The position numbers were made by a program, and so were the translations under genes. A DNA stretch of 16,395 bases from CAIXQW01 sp046049675 (GTDB lineage Bacteria; Bacteroidota; Bacteroidia; Chitinophagales; Chitinophagaceae), in NCBI GenBank assembly GCA_046049675.1, contig JBJORA010000066.1, positions 1 through 16,395 of the forward strand. Direction: 5' to 3'. Shown here piece by piece: positions 14,478 through 16,395 of this stretch. Each line of letters opens with the position of its first letter. The stretch's first letter is position 1. Under the pieces are notes generated by a model that worked only from the letters and a program-made list of their open reading frames with translations, did not search any database and was not told the DNA's origin.

Positions 14478-14688
14478 CTCGGCTGGCTTAGTTCGGAAGC
14501 TAGTCAGCTCAGTTCAGCACACAGCGCGTTGTGTTCTCAGCCAAACCAAATTTTGTTTTTTACTTAGCCCACGCAGTTCCAAACTTAGCTAGCTGTGTTC
14601 AGCACTCGGTCAGCTCAGTTCAGAACTGCGTCAGTTCAGTTTAGGACTAAGCCAGTTCAGTTCAGCACTCCGTCAGTTTGGTTCTGAA
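14478..14688. repeat. degenerate 21-nt tandem repeat, ten units
   Basis: Units start at 14478, 14499, 14520 and 14541; after a 1-base insertion (14562) they continue at 14563, 14584, 14605, 14626, 14647 and 14668. All are exactly 21 bases. The consensus is CTnnGTCAG, then YTCAG, then TTCAGnA. Units 3 and 4 (14520-14561) are the most decayed. The period is seven codons. One frame reads as a heptad L-[GS]-Q-[FL]-S-S-[AE], but it carries a TAG (14590-14592) where CAG would be expected, and it has no ATG. Confidence 0.75.
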
Positions 14689-14744
14689 GTGGGAGGGGGG
14701 TACTTCCGAACTAGCAGGAATGCGGGTTTACGAGGATTTGGGTA

Positions 14745-14764
14745 TTTTACAACTTGTCGTAAAA
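14745..14764. promoter_or_regulatory. 20-bp imperfect palindrome
   Basis: TTTTACAACTTGTCGTAAAA is an inverted repeat, TTTTAC/GTAAAA with an ACTTGT-like centre and one mismatch per arm. Its size and symmetry fit a dimeric-regulator operator or a short hairpin. No adjacent promoter or gene start identifies a target. Confidence 0.35.
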
Positions 14765-15024
14765 TGGCTGGTATGGGGTAGTGCGTATAATCTTCTGAAG
14801 GACAAATCAAACCCTGTATGAGCAAAATATTGAACTTTGCAGTTGCCCCCAAACGCTTAACGAAAATACAATTGCTGATTGACTGCTAAGGCTAGATCCG
14901 ATACTTTCGCTATGTAAATGCCGTACACGCGCTTGCTAGCGCTACTGTAGTAATGGATAATTTTATCAATTATAGCACCACTGCTAACTGCGCTATTTGA
15001 CTTTAGTACCCTGCTAATGCAATC

Positions 15025-15072
15025 AACTAGGCACGACAATCACAATTTCTAACTGTGTCATCATGCCTAGTT
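15025..15072 (-). repeat. inverted repeat just downstream of the minus-strand surface-protein gene
   Basis: AACTAGGCA (15025-15033) is exactly complementary to TGCCTAGTT (15064-15072), 9 bp apart by 30 bases that can form a smaller GACA/TGTC stem. It begins 8 bases after the minus-strand stop. The position fits a transcript-end structure, but no T-run follows on the minus strand, so a terminator call is weak. Confidence 0.45.
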
Positions 15073-15080
15073 TAACATGT

Positions 15081-16395
15081 TTATTTTTTCATGAACTGTT
15101 TCTGCATGTTCAATTGAGCAGAACTTAAAGTAATAAAGTATGAACCACTTGCAAGCATGTGCAAAGGTATAGTTTTTGTTGTAGAACCGACTGCAATAGC
15201 AATGTTTTCTTGCCAAATTACTCTGCCTTGCATATCTAAAATGGTGACAGTACCATTCTGCTTAGACAGACTTGGTATGGTAACACTTAATTCGTTGCTA
15301 GCAGGGTTAGGGTATAAAAGTAACTCCGCATCAGCACCTGTATTTACAATGCTAATATTACTCCATATAGTACTTCCGTCCGCCGTGATGCCTTTAACAG
15401 TATATGTGTTAGCACCAGCAAGGGGCTTGAGGTCTTTACTTTCATATGTTTGCTCGTTCCATTGTGCGGTTGTTGCACCTATCAATAGGCTAGTCGCATC
15501 ATTTCTAAATATTTCAAAGCTTGTAAACTTGTGGTCGGCTGCTACTGTCCACTTCAAATCTACCTGCCCACTCCGCAAACTTGCTTCTAGCCTTATTGCA
15601 TCGGCGCTTAGGGGTGATGCACAAGGATAAATTAGTGTTGCTTGATTTTCGCAACCTGTAACTGTGCTTATAACATAGATAGCGCCAGTGCCGCTTGCCC
15701 CAAAACCACTGTAGCCAGCACTTGCACTTGTAAATGTTGCGCTATCCTGAAAGTCCGTGCCATTTAAGCTGTACAAACAGTCGCTGCATAAAGCTGGTAA
15801 AATTTCTATTGCTTGAGCTGCACAGATTATGGTATCTGCGTTAACTGGCTTGTCGTACACTGTTACACTTACTGTGTTGGTATTAGTACAAGTATTATCG
15901 TCTGTAACTGTTACGGTGTACACACCACTTGCTGCTGCTTGTGCTGCACTAATCGTTGTGTTTTGTGTTGCAGCTGCGTAGGATGCTGGTCCGCTCCATG
16001 CATATGCATTTACGGTGCCAGTACCATTGCTTGGAGTAGATGTAAGGTTTAAGTCGGCATCGGCGCATACATTGCTTGCACTTGCTGCAACGCTTGGCCT
16101 TGCATACACTGTTACACTTACTGTGTTGGTATTTGTACAAGTATTATCGTCTGTAACTGTTACGGTGTACACACCACTTGCTGCTGCTTGTGCTGCACTA
16201 ATCGTTGTGTTTTGCGTTGCAGCTACGTAGGATGCTGGTCCGCTCCATGCATATGCATTTACGGTGCCAGTACCATTGCTTGGAGTAGATGTAAGGTTTA
16301 AGTCGGCATCAGCACATACATTGCTTGCACTTGCTGCAACGCTTGGCCTTGCATACACAGATACACTTACTGTGTTGGTATTTGTGCAAGTATTA
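15081..16395 (-). CDS. T9SS-secreted surface protein with 83-residue repeats (5' part outside window)
   Basis: The frame is open to the window edge; the GTG at 16356-16358 is an internal Val, not the start. The visible part is 437 residues. The first ~180 are Ig-like/PKD-like repeats of 83 residues (RPSVAASASNVCADADLNLT, then AYAWSGPASY, then YTVTVTDDNTCTNTNTVSV). Each carries two Cys, one in VCADAD and one in NTCTN. A Cys-containing segment (IICAAQAIEILPALCSDCLY) and a fibronectin-III-like stretch (VDLKWTVAADHKFTSFEIF) follow. The last ~81 residues are a type A T9SS sorting domain: LLLYPNPASNELSVTI, VTILDMQGRVIW, LASGSYFITL, ending in KQFMKK. It is expected to be exported across the outer membrane by T9SS and anchored or released. 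Repeats of this kind occur in large Bacteroidota adhesins; the ligand is unknown. It is transcribed toward the 21-nt repeat tract. Confidence 0.9.
   Translation of the reverse strand, partial: NTCTNTNTVSVSVYARPSVAASASNVCADADLNLTSTPSNGTGTVNAYAWSGPASYVAATQNTTISAAQAAASGVYTVTVTDDNTCTNTNTVSVTVYARPSVAASASNVCADADLNLTSTPSNGTGTVNAYAWSGPASYAAATQNTTISAAQAAASGVYTVTVTDDNTCTNTNTVSVTVYDKPVNADTIICAAQAIEILPALCSDCLYSLNGTDFQDSATFTSASAGYSGFGASGTGAIYVISTVTGCENQATLIYPCASPLSADAIRLEASLRSGQVDLKWTVAADHKFTSFEIFRNDATSLLIGATTAQWNEQTYESKDLKPLAGANTYTVKGITADGSTIWSNISIVNTGADAELLLYPNPASNELSVTIPSLSKQNGTVTILDMQGRVIWQENIAIAVGSTTKTIPLHMLASGSYFITLSSAQLNMQKQFMKK
15856..16395 (-). repeat. 249-bp near-identical tandem repeats inside the minus-strand gene
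   Basis: Unit A is 15856-16104, unit B is 16105-16353, and a third unit enters at 16354 and leaves the window. I count 5 substitutions between A and B in 249 bases. Only one changes the protein (Ala to Val in ASYAAAT/ASYVAAT). The period is 83 codons, so copy-number change keeps the frame. Confidence 0.93.

Larger units (their letters stand above)
14367..15080. other. 714-base non-coding stretch with tandem repeats
   Basis: No convincing gene was found. The stretch holds the 21-nt tandem repeats (14478-14688), a G-run (14692-14700), the palindrome 14745-14764 and the inverted repeat 15025-15072. A 60-codon minus-strand frame (14857-15039) has only a TTG start and no recognisable features. 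The rest shows nothing I can support. Confidence 0.6.

Noticed and set aside
14478..14688. CRISPR array or replication-origin iterons
   Set aside because: The 21-nt units are directly adjacent without spacers and too degenerate for CRISPR. No replication-initiator gene or DnaA-box cluster is nearby to support iterons.
14857..15039. 60-codon minus-strand ORF downstream of the repeat protein
   Set aside because: Only a TTG start, no promoter or recognisable motif, and its 5' end overlaps the inverted repeat at 15025-15072. It may be a fragment but cannot be supported.
15157..15630. 157-codon plus-strand ORF opposite the repeat protein
   Set aside because: Antisense to the T9SS sorting domain and fibronectin-like region, which are clearly coding on the minus strand.
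15856..16395. CRISPR-like array
   Set aside because: The repeats are 249 bp, contiguous without spacers, and keep an open coding frame, so they are protein repeats.

Overview
The window looks like a chromosomal segment from a Bacteroidota bacterium. A Chitinophagia-like or Sphingobacteriia-like host is plausible, but the lineage cannot be fixed from sequence alone. Three large predicted surface proteins carry C-terminal type IX secretion system (T9SS) sorting domains with a YPNP/FPNP signature. One start has an exact Bacteroidota promoter -7 box (TAnnTTTG), and starts are preceded by A-rich leaders without clear Shine-Dalgarno sites. No tRNA, rRNA, CRISPR array, transposase or integrase was seen.

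Layout. (1) 1-2298 (+): the 3' part of a secreted Cys-containing T9SS cargo protein. (2) 2299-2699: intergenic, with a probable promoter and a possible decayed membrane-protein ORF on the minus strand. (3) 2700-11534 (+): a giant 2944-residue secreted adhesin-like protein. It has a signal peptide, about 1530 residues of Cys-containing beta-rich repeats, ten SdrD B-like Ca-binding domains, a fibronectin-III-like segment and a T9SS tail. A strong terminator follows. (4) 11593-13777: mostly non-coding, interrupted by one AT-rich secreted serine beta-lactamase-like hydrolase gene. That gene is enclosed by inverted half-sites, as expected of a mobile gene cassette, and several long inverted repeats surround it. 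(5) 13778-14302 (+): a small cytosolic helical protein of unknown function with its own terminator. (6) 14367-15080: non-coding, with ten degenerate 21-nt units (eight clear) and a palindrome. (7) 15081-16395 (-): the 3' part of another T9SS cargo protein built of nearly identical 249-bp repeats, running off the window.

The first two genes appear to be tandem paralogues: the N-terminal two thirds of the first matches the middle of the second in motif order. Together with the minus-strand gene they form a cell-surface or secreted adhesin neighbourhood. The hydrolase differs sharply in base composition and looks acquired. The most notable items are the possible single-gene cassette (11902-13374) and the 21-nt repeat tract (14478-14688). 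I did not find a clear new multi-gene system.
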